From positions 1 to 49,450 of the forward strand of contig CAYUIQ010000028.1 of assembly GCA_964444795.1 (NCBI GenBank): a stretch of DNA of 49,450 nucleotides, in the 5' to 3' direction. A model generated the notes under the pieces. That model did not search any database. It was not told the DNA's origin and saw only the letters and a list, made by a program, of their open reading frames with translations. The position numbers and the translations under genes are program-made. Below are positions 8,901 to 16,643 of this stretch, piece by piece. Numbering within the stretch: the first letter of the stretch is position 1; each line of letters opens with the position of its first letter. This DNA is from JABMRP01 sp964444795. GTDB lineage: Bacteria > Planctomycetota > Planctomycetia > Pirellulales > Thermoguttaceae.

Positions 8901-9157
8901 CCGGTCCCCCGGACGTCGTCGACGAAAAAGAGATGTGGGGCCGTTCCAACGAGAGCGTCTTCGGCGACAACATGCGGGCGCAAGCCGAAGCCCTCGACGG
9001 GAAGCAGGGCGCCATCCTCTGGGGCGTCTCGAGCCAGGACGGTAAGAAGCTCTTTCAAAAGAAGCTCGACTACCTCCCCGCCTTCGACGGCATGATCGCC
9101 GCGCGGGGGAAGGTTTTTGTTGCCACGACCGACGGAAAGGTCGTTTGTTACGAATAA
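5960..9157 (+). CDS. secreted SAM-methyltransferase-like / PQQ-type beta-propeller fusion
   Basis: 1065 residues. AAGGAG (5946-5951) stands 8 bases before the ATG; an earlier ATG at 5955 gives only a two-codon frame. A signal peptide (about 1-22, ending DARADS) is followed by a class I methyltransferase domain: motif I VVHLGCGDGQLT (about 38-49), an acidic strand end QGLDTSEKN, and MRVLVPGGVACI. A linker with KPWPDEMDQWTH leads into an eight-bladed-type PQQ/BamB-like propeller (about 150-1065) with repeats such as LDTGTGESLWSFTAGGRV and ALCAADGRLAWKF. The propeller could bind a cofactor, sugar or protein. The methyltransferase motifs look intact even though the protein should be exported. A paralogue begins at 46212. 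A -10-like TACAAT lies at 5889-5894. Confidence 0.85.
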   Translation: MRSAGKLCVVAAMLLGVDARADSAGDVIDSSGVKGGVVVHLGCGDGQLTAALRASDRYIVQGLDTSEKNIAAARASIRKAGSYGNVSAATFDGKRLPYVDHFVNLLVVSSPADVSRAEMMRVLVPGGVACIADGTKWEKVVKPWPDEMDQWTHYMHDPQGTCVGLDTLVGPPRRLKWVGSPRHARSHEHTASLHALVSAAGRNFDVMDAGSRASIQLPARYVLTARDAFNGTILWRRDIPNWFNHLFPLKAGPATMPRRLVAVDQTVYVSGGLGNPLLALDAATGQVVHEYKDTATTVDIILSDGVLFVVVEPDRKPVGYKQESAHCWTESGRANRTWGWAGHTQTVKAISAESGKLLWQQKTKIAPMTLTVDDQKVCFFDGQSVVAYNRTDGKKRWTSPALGKDQPLFVTGFAPKLIIHGDTILYSPSKRIVALGGNNGEVLWDVQGKPRSGHHSPEDLFVIDGVVWAAGTARGRDSTFVGYDLDTGEKAHVFPNEEKAFYMHQRCYPGRATVNYLIPAATGTEFVDLQTGQWEIHHWVRGGCIYGMMPANGMIYATPQACACYYQSKLNGFNALAAGERSLPERPENRLAKGPAYKEVSQWKSDLSDADWPVFRQNNTRSGSVATEISSDPKAKWTATLGGRVSQPVVADGRMFIAAIDEHTVHALDTGTGESLWSFTAGGRVDSPPTIYRGMTLFGSADGCVYALCAADGRLAWKFRAAPIDEKLMSYEQIESVWPVHGSVLVQDDVLYVVAGRSMFVDGGLRMLRIDPASGKLLSENVMGDKIPGTENNLQSIMQGKHMPMALPDILSSDGRYVYMKSQTFDMKGRRTRVAPQAPNTQEGEERHLFTQISFLDDSWFHRAYWILGRAAGEGWAEWQVPPKIAHYGRIMSFDDENVFAYGRDPELLCNSSVLEYRLYSAKKNPEVTEKRRVASPSVDWKKLAQLPEGQLTTAQFNWKTEHPPLLVRTMVLAGDTLLVAGPPDVVDEKEMWGRSNESVFGDNMRAQAEALDGKQGAILWGVSSQDGKKLFQKKLDYLPAFDGMIAARGKVFVATTDGKVVCYE

Positions 9158-9173
9158 TAGCGAGTATCGTAGC

Positions 9174-9246
9174 CGTTTCGCTGGAGCGAGAGGTAGCCCG
9201 TCAAAGCTCTACGTCCGCGGCGGCTGCGTCTCGCTCCAGCGAAACG
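9174..9246. repeat. 18-bp inverted repeat after the propeller gene
   Basis: Arms 9174-9191 and 9229-9246 are perfectly complementary with a 37-base loop. The element begins 17 bases after the stop of the propeller gene. It has no T-run. It may act as a bidirectional transcription stop or be a dispersed palindromic unit; it differs in sequence from the other palindromes in this window. Confidence 0.8.
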
Positions 9247-9403
9247 AAGTTTCCGCCCCGACCCACCCCGACTGGACATCATGCCCCACATGAGCCATGA
9301 TGGGTGCTCCTCAATGGAGAATCCAGCGACGAACCGTCATTGATCGTCACCGAGTTTTCTGCTTACCAGGGCGTGTATTCCGTAGCAAAAGGGCCTCAAC
9401 AGC

Positions 9404-10822
9404 ATGCAAGCGAATCCGATTCTGGGCGTTGCTATTCACAGCGTGGGGGCCTTTTCGGCGTCGAGTTGCTATACTCCGCAGAAGAAGACGACGCTTTGGG
9501 CGTGGGAGGTCTACTGGATCGCCCAAGCCACGGTCGCCTGGCTGATTCTGCCGATTACCGTGGCCTTGCTGACGGTGCCCGATTATTTCGCCGTGCTCCG
9601 CGACTGTCCCCCCTCGGCGATGCGGAACTCGTTCTTGTTGGGTATGTTGTACGGCTTCGGCGGGATGTCGTTCGGCCTGGGGATCCGCTACATCGGTTTC
9701 TCCCTGAATTACACCATCGCCATCGGCCTCTCAGCCGCCTTGGGGACCCTGCTGCCGCTCATCTGGGATCCGACCGATGGATTTGTGTGGGTGATCGCCG
9801 AGACGTTCAACACGGTACCCGGGCTGATCGTCCTGCTGGGTATCGTGCTGTCGCTGGTAGGCATTGCCATTTGCGGCCGGGCGGGAGTCCTGCGCGAGAA
9901 GATGTCTGGCGAAGCCGTGGCGAAGTACTCGTTCCGGATCGGCGTGCCGTTGGCCGTCTTTGCCGGCGTCCTTTCGGCCGTGTTCAACTTCGCCCTGCTG
10001 GCCGGCAAACCGCTGGAGGAGGCCGCCCACGCTGCCGGTGCCAGCGAGTTGTTGCAGATGAACGCCATTTATCCCTTTTCCAACGGCGGGGCCTGGGTTA
10101 CCAACTTTGTGCTCAGCATCATCCTCATCGCACGCAACCGCACCGGCGGCCAGTTCCTGCGACTGCCCGGAAATAGCTCGGCGTCGCTGAAATTCTACTA
10201 CCTCATGGCCCTACTCAGCGGGGCGTTCTGGTATTTCCAATTCTTCTTCTACGGCATGGGCCACGCACACATGGGCGAGGAGTACGGGTTCACCAGTTGG
10301 GCCCTGCACATGCCCATGCTGATTCTCTTCAGCAACTTCTACGGCTACCTGTTCAAGGAATGGGAAGGGACCACGACCAAACCCAAGAGCGTGTTGCACG
10401 CGGGCATGGCCGTGATCGTCGTCTCCATGCTGATCATCACGCTGGGCAATTATCTCGCGCCGAAACCCCACTTCAAGGATAAACAGATAGAGACATGGGC
10501 CAACGCGGTGGCCGATCTTGACGAGATGATGCGACTGCAGGCCTTGGCGACACCCGAGGATCACGCGGCAAATCTCTCGGCTCTGGGGCTCGTGGGGCCG
10601 ACCGAACCGCTTGCGGTGTGGGAAGAACTGGAACCCTTGCTGCGGGAGAAAACGCCCGAACCCGCGCAGTTCCAGGAGATGCGCGACCTCGCCGGTAATC
10701 TGCGTGCGTTGGCGGGCATGTTGGATGCGGATGAAGAAGACGGTTGGAAGGACGTGCAAGAGCAATTGGAAGAGCTTCAAAAAGAGATTATCCAATGGCA
10801 GAATCCGGAAGGCGACCCCTGA
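9404..10822 (+). CDS. rhaT: L-rhamnose/H+ symporter RhaT family, with C-terminal extension
   Basis: 472 residues. The first 350 or so form about ten membrane helices with RhaT hallmarks: MQANPILGVAIHSVGAFSAS at the start, EVYWIAQATVAWLILP, GMLYGFGGMSFGLGIRYIGFSLNYTIAIGL, and the late FFFYGMGHAHMG. RhaT imports rhamnose, and related planctomycete transporters may carry similar deoxysugars. RhaT is usually about 340-350 residues. Here about 117 extra residues follow the last helix (from APKPHFKDKQ); they are acidic, helical and partly coiled-coil-like, ending EQLEELQKEIIQWQNPEGDP, and are presumably soluble. A weak AAAAGGG ribosome site lies about 10 bases upstream. It precedes a sulfatase gene, which fits uptake of sugars freed from sulfated polymers. 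Confidence 0.85.
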   Translation: MQANPILGVAIHSVGAFSASSCYTPQKKTTLWAWEVYWIAQATVAWLILPITVALLTVPDYFAVLRDCPPSAMRNSFLLGMLYGFGGMSFGLGIRYIGFSLNYTIAIGLSAALGTLLPLIWDPTDGFVWVIAETFNTVPGLIVLLGIVLSLVGIAICGRAGVLREKMSGEAVAKYSFRIGVPLAVFAGVLSAVFNFALLAGKPLEEAAHAAGASELLQMNAIYPFSNGGAWVTNFVLSIILIARNRTGGQFLRLPGNSSASLKFYYLMALLSGAFWYFQFFFYGMGHAHMGEEYGFTSWALHMPMLILFSNFYGYLFKEWEGTTTKPKSVLHAGMAVIVVSMLIITLGNYLAPKPHFKDKQIETWANAVADLDEMMRLQALATPEDHAANLSALGLVGPTEPLAVWEELEPLLREKTPEPAQFQEMRDLAGNLRALAGMLDADEEDGWKDVQEQLEELQKEIIQWQNPEGDP

Positions 10823-10847
10823 CGCCTTTGCCCTCTCTTCACACAAT

Positions 10848-10975
10848 ACAACTCGTGGGGTCACAACTCGTGGGGTCAGACCCTGTTTTCAGGCTTTGGA
10901 TTACGGGCTGTGTGCCAGATCCCTCACAGGGCCCGACCGCTGAGAATTGAATACCTGAAAACAGGGTCTGACCCC
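10848..10975. repeat. tandem 16-bp repeat plus 22-bp inverted repeat
   Basis: Two copies of ACAACTCGTGGGGTCA (10848-10863 and 10863-10878, sharing one base) run into the left arm 10872-10893, which is perfectly complementary to 10954-10975. The loop is 60 bases. GGGGTCAGACCC-type palindromes recall REP-like elements. The unit fills most of the gap between the transporter and the sulfatase. Just downstream CCCCGTTTG is repeated at 10972-10980 and 10982-10990. Confidence 0.85.
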
Positions 10976-11027
10976 GTTTGCCCCCGTTTGCCCCTTTGCC
11001 TTCTCCTCCCCCAAGGACCAACCCGCC

Positions 11028-12389
11028 ATGTTCCGACCCTACCTATTCCCATTCATCGCTTTCCTCTTCCTCGTCAACGCGGCAGGCGCTGCCCCGAAAC
11101 CCAATGTCATCTACATCATGACCGACGACCTCGGTTACGGCGACCTGGGGTGTTTTGGGCAGAAACAGATCCGCACGCCGCATCTCGACCGGCTTGCCGC
11201 GGCGGGGATGAAGATGACCGACTATTACGCCGGATGCACGGTCTGCCGGCCGTCGCGGCTGGTGTTGTGGACCGGGCGGCATACGGGCCATACGCCGATC
11301 AGTTCCAACGCCGGGTACGTCTTCAAGCCCGAGGACGTGACCGTCGCCGAACTGCTCAATAAGGCAGGTTACGCGACCGGCGGCGTGGGTAAATGGGCCA
11401 TGGGCAAGCCGGGCTCCGGTGGCGAGCCGAATCGGCACGGGTTCGATTTCTGGTGCGGATACCTCGATCAGGGCGAGGCGCACAACTACTACCCGACCCA
11501 CCTCTGGCAATGCGCCGGCGAGAAAGTCGAAAAGGTGCCCATGGAAGGAAACGTGCTGATCGAAGAACCTCGCGCCCGGGGGCGCGTGGCCCATCCGGAA
11601 CACCGGGTGACGTATTCCCACGACGTGATGACCGAAGCGGCGTTGGGGTTCATCCGCCGCAACCATGACCGGCCGTTTCTGTTGCACGTCCATTGGACGA
11701 TCCCGCATGCCAACAACGAAGGCGGCTCGGTCATCGGCGACGGCATGGAGGTGCCCGACTACGGCATCTACAAGGATAAACCCTGGCCCAGCACGGCCAA
11801 GGGCCAGGCGGCGATGATCACGCGCATGGACGCCGACGTCGGCCGTATGGTCGCCCTGCTCGGCGAGTTGGAGATCAATCGCCGGACGCTGGTGATCTTT
11901 ACCTCCGACAACGGTCCGCACAGCGAAGGCGGCCACAAGCACGAGTACTTCGACGCCAACGGCCCGCTGCGCGGCCACAAACGCGACCTGTACGAGGGCG
12001 GGATTCGCGTGCCGACCATCGCCTGGTGGCCGGGCACGATCCAGCCCGGCTCGACCACGGCCGAACCGCTGGCTTTCTACGACTTTCTGCCCACGGCCTG
12101 CGAACTGGCGGGCGTCGCCCCGCCGGAGGCCATCGACGGCGTCAGCTTCCTGCCCACGCTGCTGGGCAAGCCCGACCACCAATCGCATCACGAGTATCTC
12201 TACTGGAAGTACGGCAAGAAAGAGGCCGTCCGGATGGGCACCTGGAAGGCGGTTCGACTGTCGCCCGGCGGACCGGTGGAACTGTACGATCTGGATGCCG
12301 ACATCGGCGAAAGCCAGGATGTTGCCGCGAAAGAGCCGGAAGTGGTCGAGCGGATGGAAGCCGCCATGCGTCGGGCGGTGGAGCGGTAA
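11028..12389 (+). CDS. secreted sulfatase (S1 family), CRPSR-type active site
   Basis: 453 residues with a signal peptide (about 1-21, FLFLVNAAGA). Asp33 and Asp34 in YIMTDDLGYGD are calcium ligands. CRPSRLVLWTGR begins at Cys73, the residue a formylglycine-generating enzyme would oxidise (C-x-P-S-R). GVGKWAMG, TSDNGPHSEGG and the lysine-containing RGHKRDLYEGGIRVP complete the S1 site. It would remove sulfate esters from a carbohydrate in the periplasm or outside the cell. The ribosome site AAGGA lies about 12 bases upstream. It ends six bases from the convergent SHD1 gene and follows the rhamnose transporter, suggesting a rhamnose- or fucose-containing sulfated substrate; that specificity is an inference. 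Confidence 0.93.
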   Translation: MFRPYLFPFIAFLFLVNAAGAAPKPNVIYIMTDDLGYGDLGCFGQKQIRTPHLDRLAAAGMKMTDYYAGCTVCRPSRLVLWTGRHTGHTPISSNAGYVFKPEDVTVAELLNKAGYATGGVGKWAMGKPGSGGEPNRHGFDFWCGYLDQGEAHNYYPTHLWQCAGEKVEKVPMEGNVLIEEPRARGRVAHPEHRVTYSHDVMTEAALGFIRRNHDRPFLLHVHWTIPHANNEGGSVIGDGMEVPDYGIYKDKPWPSTAKGQAAMITRMDADVGRMVALLGELEINRRTLVIFTSDNGPHSEGGHKHEYFDANGPLRGHKRDLYEGGIRVPTIAWWPGTIQPGSTTAEPLAFYDFLPTACELAGVAPPEAIDGVSFLPTLLGKPDHQSHHEYLYWKYGKKEAVRMGTWKAVRLSPGGPVELYDLDADIGESQDVAAKEPEVVERMEAAMRRAVER

Positions 12390-12394
12390 CGCCT

Positions 12395-13672
12395 TTACTC
12401 TTTGATTGCCTTGATCTTCACCGCCTCATTAAGCCCGGCGCCGACGATTTTCGGTGGCTTGCCTTCGAGACCGCCGACGTATTTGACGACGTTGGTCGCC
12501 CCGGACATGGAAATCAGACCGGCGTTTTCCGCTGTGACGATGTTGCCCGATCCAATGACAATGATCTTCTCGCAAGACCCCGTGACCGTGATTTCGTTGT
12601 AGGAGCCGGTAATCGAGACGGTGTGTCCATCGGCCGCGAACGTGCGTTTGAGTCGCGAGCCAACGACGTGGTAGATGCTGTCCCTGGCCACGGCCATTCC
12701 ACTGGCGGGCCCTTCGCGCGCTTTCTCCTGGGCCGCTTTGATCCGCTCCCGGGTTTCTTTCGCCCGATCCAAGGCTCTTTGCATCGCGTCGCTTCGCGCA
12801 GTTCCGCGATCCGGCCGGGCCAGCGAGACGGCGGGGTTCTCGATCAGCGGCGGCTTGATCGGCGGTTGCTCGAGAAGGGAATACAGTTCGCCCTCGACGT
12901 CTTCTCCGGGGGTCACCACGCGTATGTCCGGCAGATGGAACGCGAACCCGATCCCCGTGAGCAGGTGTTTGTGTCTGGTCATGTGAAAGTGGTGATGCCC
13001 GGTCCGACCCAAGATCGGTGCGGCGGTAAACTCGAGGATGCTCTTATTGACCACGACTTTGCTGGCGTCGAAATCCTCGGCCCGGAACGTCCACCCGTTC
13101 AGATACCCCTGGACCACGTTCGATGCGGTCGACGACTCTGGAAGGCCGTTGAGTTGGTATAACGGCCGCACGTTGACCTTGTATTCTTGAACCTTGGGCC
13201 CGAAAGCCGGGGACGGCGAGGGACCGGAAATGGCAATAATCCGATAGCGGGCGCACATCTTGACTTCGTCCATTTCCTTGTTTGCCTCGACAAACAAGTC
13301 ACGCATGTACTCGTACTTCGCTCGCCCGCCCAGGTTCGGTCCCTTTTCCTCCATCTCGGCAATCACGTCCTGGATCGTCTTCTCGACGGCGAAATAGGGA
13401 TAAGCATCCTGGGCAATCCGGCGAGCCGATGGATCGAGCTTCGACAGCGGGATCGTGACCGTCGTGTTGTCTTTTTTCCGCAGCACGACCTCGGTTTTGG
13501 TTGCGGATACAAGTTTGGCTTCCAGGCGATGCTTGCCCGTCGCATCGGTCCATTGCCGTGTCACGCGCGGATAGGCGCTGGCCGGAATTCCAACCGGCAA
13601 CACGTCCGCGGCAAATGCGGCAACCGGCGTGGCCGACAACAAGAGCGAGGCAAGGAGCATGCTTCGGACCAT
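12395..13672 (-). CDS. secreted SHD1-domain protein with DUF3060 C-terminus
   Basis: 425 residues with a signal peptide (about 1-21, LLSATPVAAFAAD). Residues about 34-86 (RQWTDATGKHRLEAKLVSA to VTIPLSKLDP) form an SHD1-type small beta domain, common in exported planctomycete proteins. The middle section holds a GHHHFH cluster (near residue 226) that may bind metal. A basic, charged helical stretch (ALDRAKETRERIKAAQEKAR) leads to a repetitive DUF3060-like tail (about 345-420) with VSITGSYNEITVTGSCEKI and VIGSGNIVTAENAG, probably a short beta-solenoid. Function unknown. The pairing of the two domains may indicate an envelope scaffold. Confidence 0.75.
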   Translation of the reverse strand: MVRSMLLASLLLSATPVAAFAADVLPVGIPASAYPRVTRQWTDATGKHRLEAKLVSATKTEVVLRKKDNTTVTIPLSKLDPSARRIAQDAYPYFAVEKTIQDVIAEMEEKGPNLGGRAKYEYMRDLFVEANKEMDEVKMCARYRIIAISGPSPSPAFGPKVQEYKVNVRPLYQLNGLPESSTASNVVQGYLNGWTFRAEDFDASKVVVNKSILEFTAAPILGRTGHHHFHMTRHKHLLTGIGFAFHLPDIRVVTPGEDVEGELYSLLEQPPIKPPLIENPAVSLARPDRGTARSDAMQRALDRAKETRERIKAAQEKAREGPASGMAVARDSIYHVVGSRLKRTFAADGHTVSITGSYNEITVTGSCEKIIVIGSGNIVTAENAGLISMSGATNVVKYVGGLEGKPPKIVGAGLNEAVKIKAIKE

Positions 13673-13740
13673 GATTTCGTCTCACTGTGTCGAGGGAGGT
13701 GGAAGGGCTTGCGGTGAACCGTTCTGCCGGCAACCAAAGC

Positions 13741-13793
13741 AGCATGGGCCCCTGGCCCGTATTCGCGGTTCTCACGGGCCATGGGCCCATGCT
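13741..13793. repeat. 20-bp inverted repeat with one mismatch
   Basis: Arms 13741-13760 and 13774-13793 are complementary at 19 of 20 positions with a 13-base loop. The arms are rich in GGGCCC. It sits about 70 bases upstream of the SHD1 start on the minus strand and may be a dispersed palindrome or an attenuator-like structure. Confidence 0.75.
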
Positions 13794-14070
13794 ACAAACG
13801 CGTGAGGAAGTCACAATCAAAGACTCTAACCCTCACCGTATCACAAGTCGCGAGGATTTGCAGCGGTTTTTGCCCCTGTCGCCGAGGAATCCGTGAAACT
13901 CTGGGGTCTGGTGGAGATTACCCCCTTCAACAAGGGGCTTGCGTGGACAGCAACAGGTGTTCATCTGTCTTACGCGCCCGAACCCTACGGATCGCTATTC
14001 AAGTCGATATCGGAATCCTCGCCCCCGTCAGGCGATTCCGAAAAGGGCCCCTCAATTTCCGAAAAATCGC

Positions 14071-14098
14071 TTGACAGCGGTTGGCGCCGGATTAGAAA
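14071..14098 (+). promoter_or_regulatory. sigma-70-like promoter for the PEP-CTERM gene
   Basis: A perfect -35 TTGACA (14071-14076), a 16-base spacer and TAGAAA (14093-14098, four of six). The predicted leader is about 90 bases and ends with GGGAGAG close to the ATG at 14194. Confidence 0.4.
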
Positions 14099-14193
14099 AT
14101 ATAGGCTGTCTTCTCCGCCCAACATCGCTTGGGGACAAACACCAAGATGCGGAGAGCCAAGTCGCACACGCCCGCAAATGAGGGAGAGCAACG

Positions 14194-16566
14194 ATGAAAC
14201 ATCTCATGGCAATCCTGGCAGGAGTTGGGTTCGTTCTGGCCGCCGGTGGTCACGCCGCCCGGGCGGGGACCATTGCGGGCTTCACTGTCAACAACAGTTC
14301 CCGATCGTACATCCTTCACTCCGACGCGATGGCCAATGGGGTGACGGCCTACACCGACCGCACGTACACCTGGCAGACTGTGCCGGCGTATCTTGCCGGC
14401 GGCGATTACGTGCAGACTCCCAACGATGACCGAGGCGACGGCGATCTGTCGATCGACCTAACGTTCAGCCAAGCAGGTACGCTGTACGGGTGGTTCGACG
14501 ATCGGGTCAGCATTCCGTCCTGGGTCACTGGCGGCGGTTGGTCGGACACCGGGGATGCGATCTCTCTGGGTGGTGGTACTCAGGGCGAAACGCTCAGCAT
14601 CTACCAAAAGGCCCTCGCCTCGGGAACGCACGCCGGTGTGCTGGGGCCCGCGGGGGCGTCGGGCAGGGCGATGTACGGCTTCGGTGCCGTTGCGGCAGGT
14701 CCACCGACCCCGCCGACCGGCCTGGTTGTCGATCTGGACGCTGCCGGCGGGCCGCTGCAAAGCAGCTATACGTCATGGAATCCGTCCCACTCGGACGGCG
14801 GCGCCCTGAACCAATCCGCCACCTTTGCCGAAGCCACGCTCAGCACCGACGGCACGGTCGACGTGACGATGACCACCGCGGGCAACACGTACGAACGCAA
14901 CTACTCCGCCGTCACCGGTCCGCTGGCCGGGCAGACCAACCTGTTGCAGGACCTGGTGTTCTTCAACAACCGGCAAAGCGGCAACAACTACTACGAGGTG
15001 CAGCTTGACGACCTCAAGGCCGGCAACTACCAGTTTACCGCGTATCACGTGGCCACCAATGCGCTCAACGGTGACGCCACGGTGGATATCCTGCTCAACG
15101 GCGCCGACACGGGAATGGACGTCACCCTGTTGAACACCACTTCGCCCAGTGAGGCCAGATCGTCGGTCGTCAATTTCGCCGTCGCCAACGACAACGACCC
15201 GATCACAATCCGCTACGCCAATCCAACCCAGAATCACTTCGGGCTCAACGGCTTCGAACTGGACTCGGTGGAGCCACCCCCACCGGGCTTGTTTGTCGAC
15301 CTGGACGGCCAGACAGGACCGACGCAAGACGGCTACACGAGGTGGGATCCGCCCGGAACGGGTACTATCGGCGCGCTCAACGAATCGATGTCGTTTCCCG
15401 AGGCCACGCTGAGCACCGACGGCACGGTCGACGTGACGATGACCACCGCGGGCAACACGTACGAACGCAACTACGGCTCCGTCACCGGTCCGCTGGCGGG
15501 CCAAACCGATCTATTGAAGGACCTCGTCTTCTTCAACAACGACTTGGGCGGGAGCAATTTCTACGAGGTGCAACTTGACGACCTGAAGGCTGGCGACTAC
15601 CAGTTCACCGCGTATCATGTGGCCACCAATGCGCTCAACGGCGACGCCACGGTGGAGATTCTGCTCAACGGCGCCGATACAGGCATGCACGTGACGCTAC
15701 AGAACACCAACTCGCCCGCCGAGGCGAGGGCGTCGGTCGTCAATTTCACGGTCGCCAACGACAATGACCCGATCACCATCCGCTACGCCAATCCAACGCA
15801 GGATCACTTCGGGCTCAACGCTTTCGAGTTGATTGTGCCCGAGCCACCGCCGGCCGACCTGCTGGTGGATCTCAACGGCCAGAGCGGCCCCAACCAGAGC
15901 GGCTACGCCAGTTGGAATTTTGCCGACGGCTTCTCCGGTACGCTCAGCGAAAGCAAGGCCTTCGACTTCGCCGGCGCCACCAGTGGAGTCGTGCAGGTCC
16001 ATCTCAACACGACGACGACCGCCGGCAGCCGCAACTACGGCATCGACAACGTCACCGATCCCGGCAACCTGACGATCCCCGATGTGTGGCGCGACCACGT
16101 CTTCTTCAACAACAACACAAGTGGCACGATGACCCTGACCTTGGAGGGCCTGAAAGCGGGGACGTACGACTTCACCTCGTATTCTTATGCCGATAATCTA
16201 GCCGGTAACGATGAAGGCACGGCCAGTGTGTCCGTCGATACGGGCAGCGGGTTCGTGGACACACTGCTGGATGTGACCATGATCGCGGGCTCCGGCAGCA
16301 CGGTCGCGGGGTCCGTTGAGGCTGCCGACCTGGACGTCTTCAGTACTCTGTCGTTTCAGTTCACCGTGGCAAGTGACGGAGACACCGTCAGCATCCTCTT
16401 CGACGATCTCACCGGTGGCGACACCTTCGGCCTCAACGGCTTCGAGCTAAGATCGGCCGCTACCGCCGTTCCCGAGCCCTCGACCTTTGTCCTGGCCGCC
16501 CTGGGGTTGCTGGGGCTGGGATGGTTCGGCCGGAGACGCCGACCCACTTGCGTAGCCTCCAAGTAA
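14194..16566 (+). CDS. PEP-CTERM protein with three internal repeats
   Basis: 790 residues. A signal peptide (about 1-25, ending HAARAG) and a C-terminal VPEPSTFVLAALGLLGLGWF plus RRRR (759-783) mark it as a substrate of the PEP-CTERM/exosortase sorting system, which anchors or releases exported proteins. An N-terminal segment (about 26-170) is followed by three units beginning near residues 176, 365 and 555, each opening LVVDLD/LFVDLD/LLVDLN and ending FGLNGFEL or FGLNAFEL. Each unit looks like a beta-sandwich of about 190 residues, resembling galactose-binding-like modules. The first two units are almost identical at DNA level; the third is divergent. GGGAGAG lies just upstream of the ATG. 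Likely a cell-surface or matrix protein; the ligand is unknown. Confidence 0.88.
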   Translation: MKHLMAILAGVGFVLAAGGHAARAGTIAGFTVNNSSRSYILHSDAMANGVTAYTDRTYTWQTVPAYLAGGDYVQTPNDDRGDGDLSIDLTFSQAGTLYGWFDDRVSIPSWVTGGGWSDTGDAISLGGGTQGETLSIYQKALASGTHAGVLGPAGASGRAMYGFGAVAAGPPTPPTGLVVDLDAAGGPLQSSYTSWNPSHSDGGALNQSATFAEATLSTDGTVDVTMTTAGNTYERNYSAVTGPLAGQTNLLQDLVFFNNRQSGNNYYEVQLDDLKAGNYQFTAYHVATNALNGDATVDILLNGADTGMDVTLLNTTSPSEARSSVVNFAVANDNDPITIRYANPTQNHFGLNGFELDSVEPPPPGLFVDLDGQTGPTQDGYTRWDPPGTGTIGALNESMSFPEATLSTDGTVDVTMTTAGNTYERNYGSVTGPLAGQTDLLKDLVFFNNDLGGSNFYEVQLDDLKAGDYQFTAYHVATNALNGDATVEILLNGADTGMHVTLQNTNSPAEARASVVNFTVANDNDPITIRYANPTQDHFGLNAFELIVPEPPPADLLVDLNGQSGPNQSGYASWNFADGFSGTLSESKAFDFAGATSGVVQVHLNTTTTAGSRNYGIDNVTDPGNLTIPDVWRDHVFFNNNTSGTMTLTLEGLKAGTYDFTSYSYADNLAGNDEGTASVSVDTGSGFVDTLLDVTMIAGSGSTVAGSVEAADLDVFSTLSFQFTVASDGDTVSILFDDLTGGDTFGLNGFELRSAATAVPEPSTFVLAALGLLGLGWFGRRRRPTCVASK
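14719..16464 (+). repeat. three intragenic repeat units of the PEP-CTERM protein
   Basis: Unit 1 starts at 14719, unit 2 at 15286 (567 bases later) and unit 3 at 15856 (570 bases later). Units 1 and 2 share a 63-base identical block (14842-14904 and 15412-15474) as well as long near-identical stretches around it, suggesting recent duplication or gene conversion. Unit 3 keeps only the protein-level pattern. Confidence 0.85.
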
Positions 16567-16643
16567 TTCGCCCGAAAACTCCAGCCGTCGGGTCGGCATT
16601 GCGATCCCAGGCGGCTGCCTCGCGCCAATATCGAGAACGCCTG

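Larger units (their letters stand above)
13673..14193. other. 521-base divergent intergenic region
   Basis: Lies between the SHD1 gene (minus) and the PEP-CTERM gene (plus). It holds a palindrome at 13741-13793 and a promoter-like pair at 14071-14098. A short dyad CTTGG/CCAAG (14128-14146) sits in the leader of the plus gene. No convincing coding frame is seen. Confidence 0.5.

Noticed and set aside
10848..10975. Classical rho-independent terminator
   Set aside because: The 22-bp palindrome has a 60-base loop and no T-run on either side, so it does not fit an intrinsic terminator.
14719..15855. Assembly duplication in the PEP-CTERM gene
   Set aside because: The two units differ at many positions outside the identical 63-base block and the frame is kept throughout, so a true duplication is more likely than an assembly artefact.
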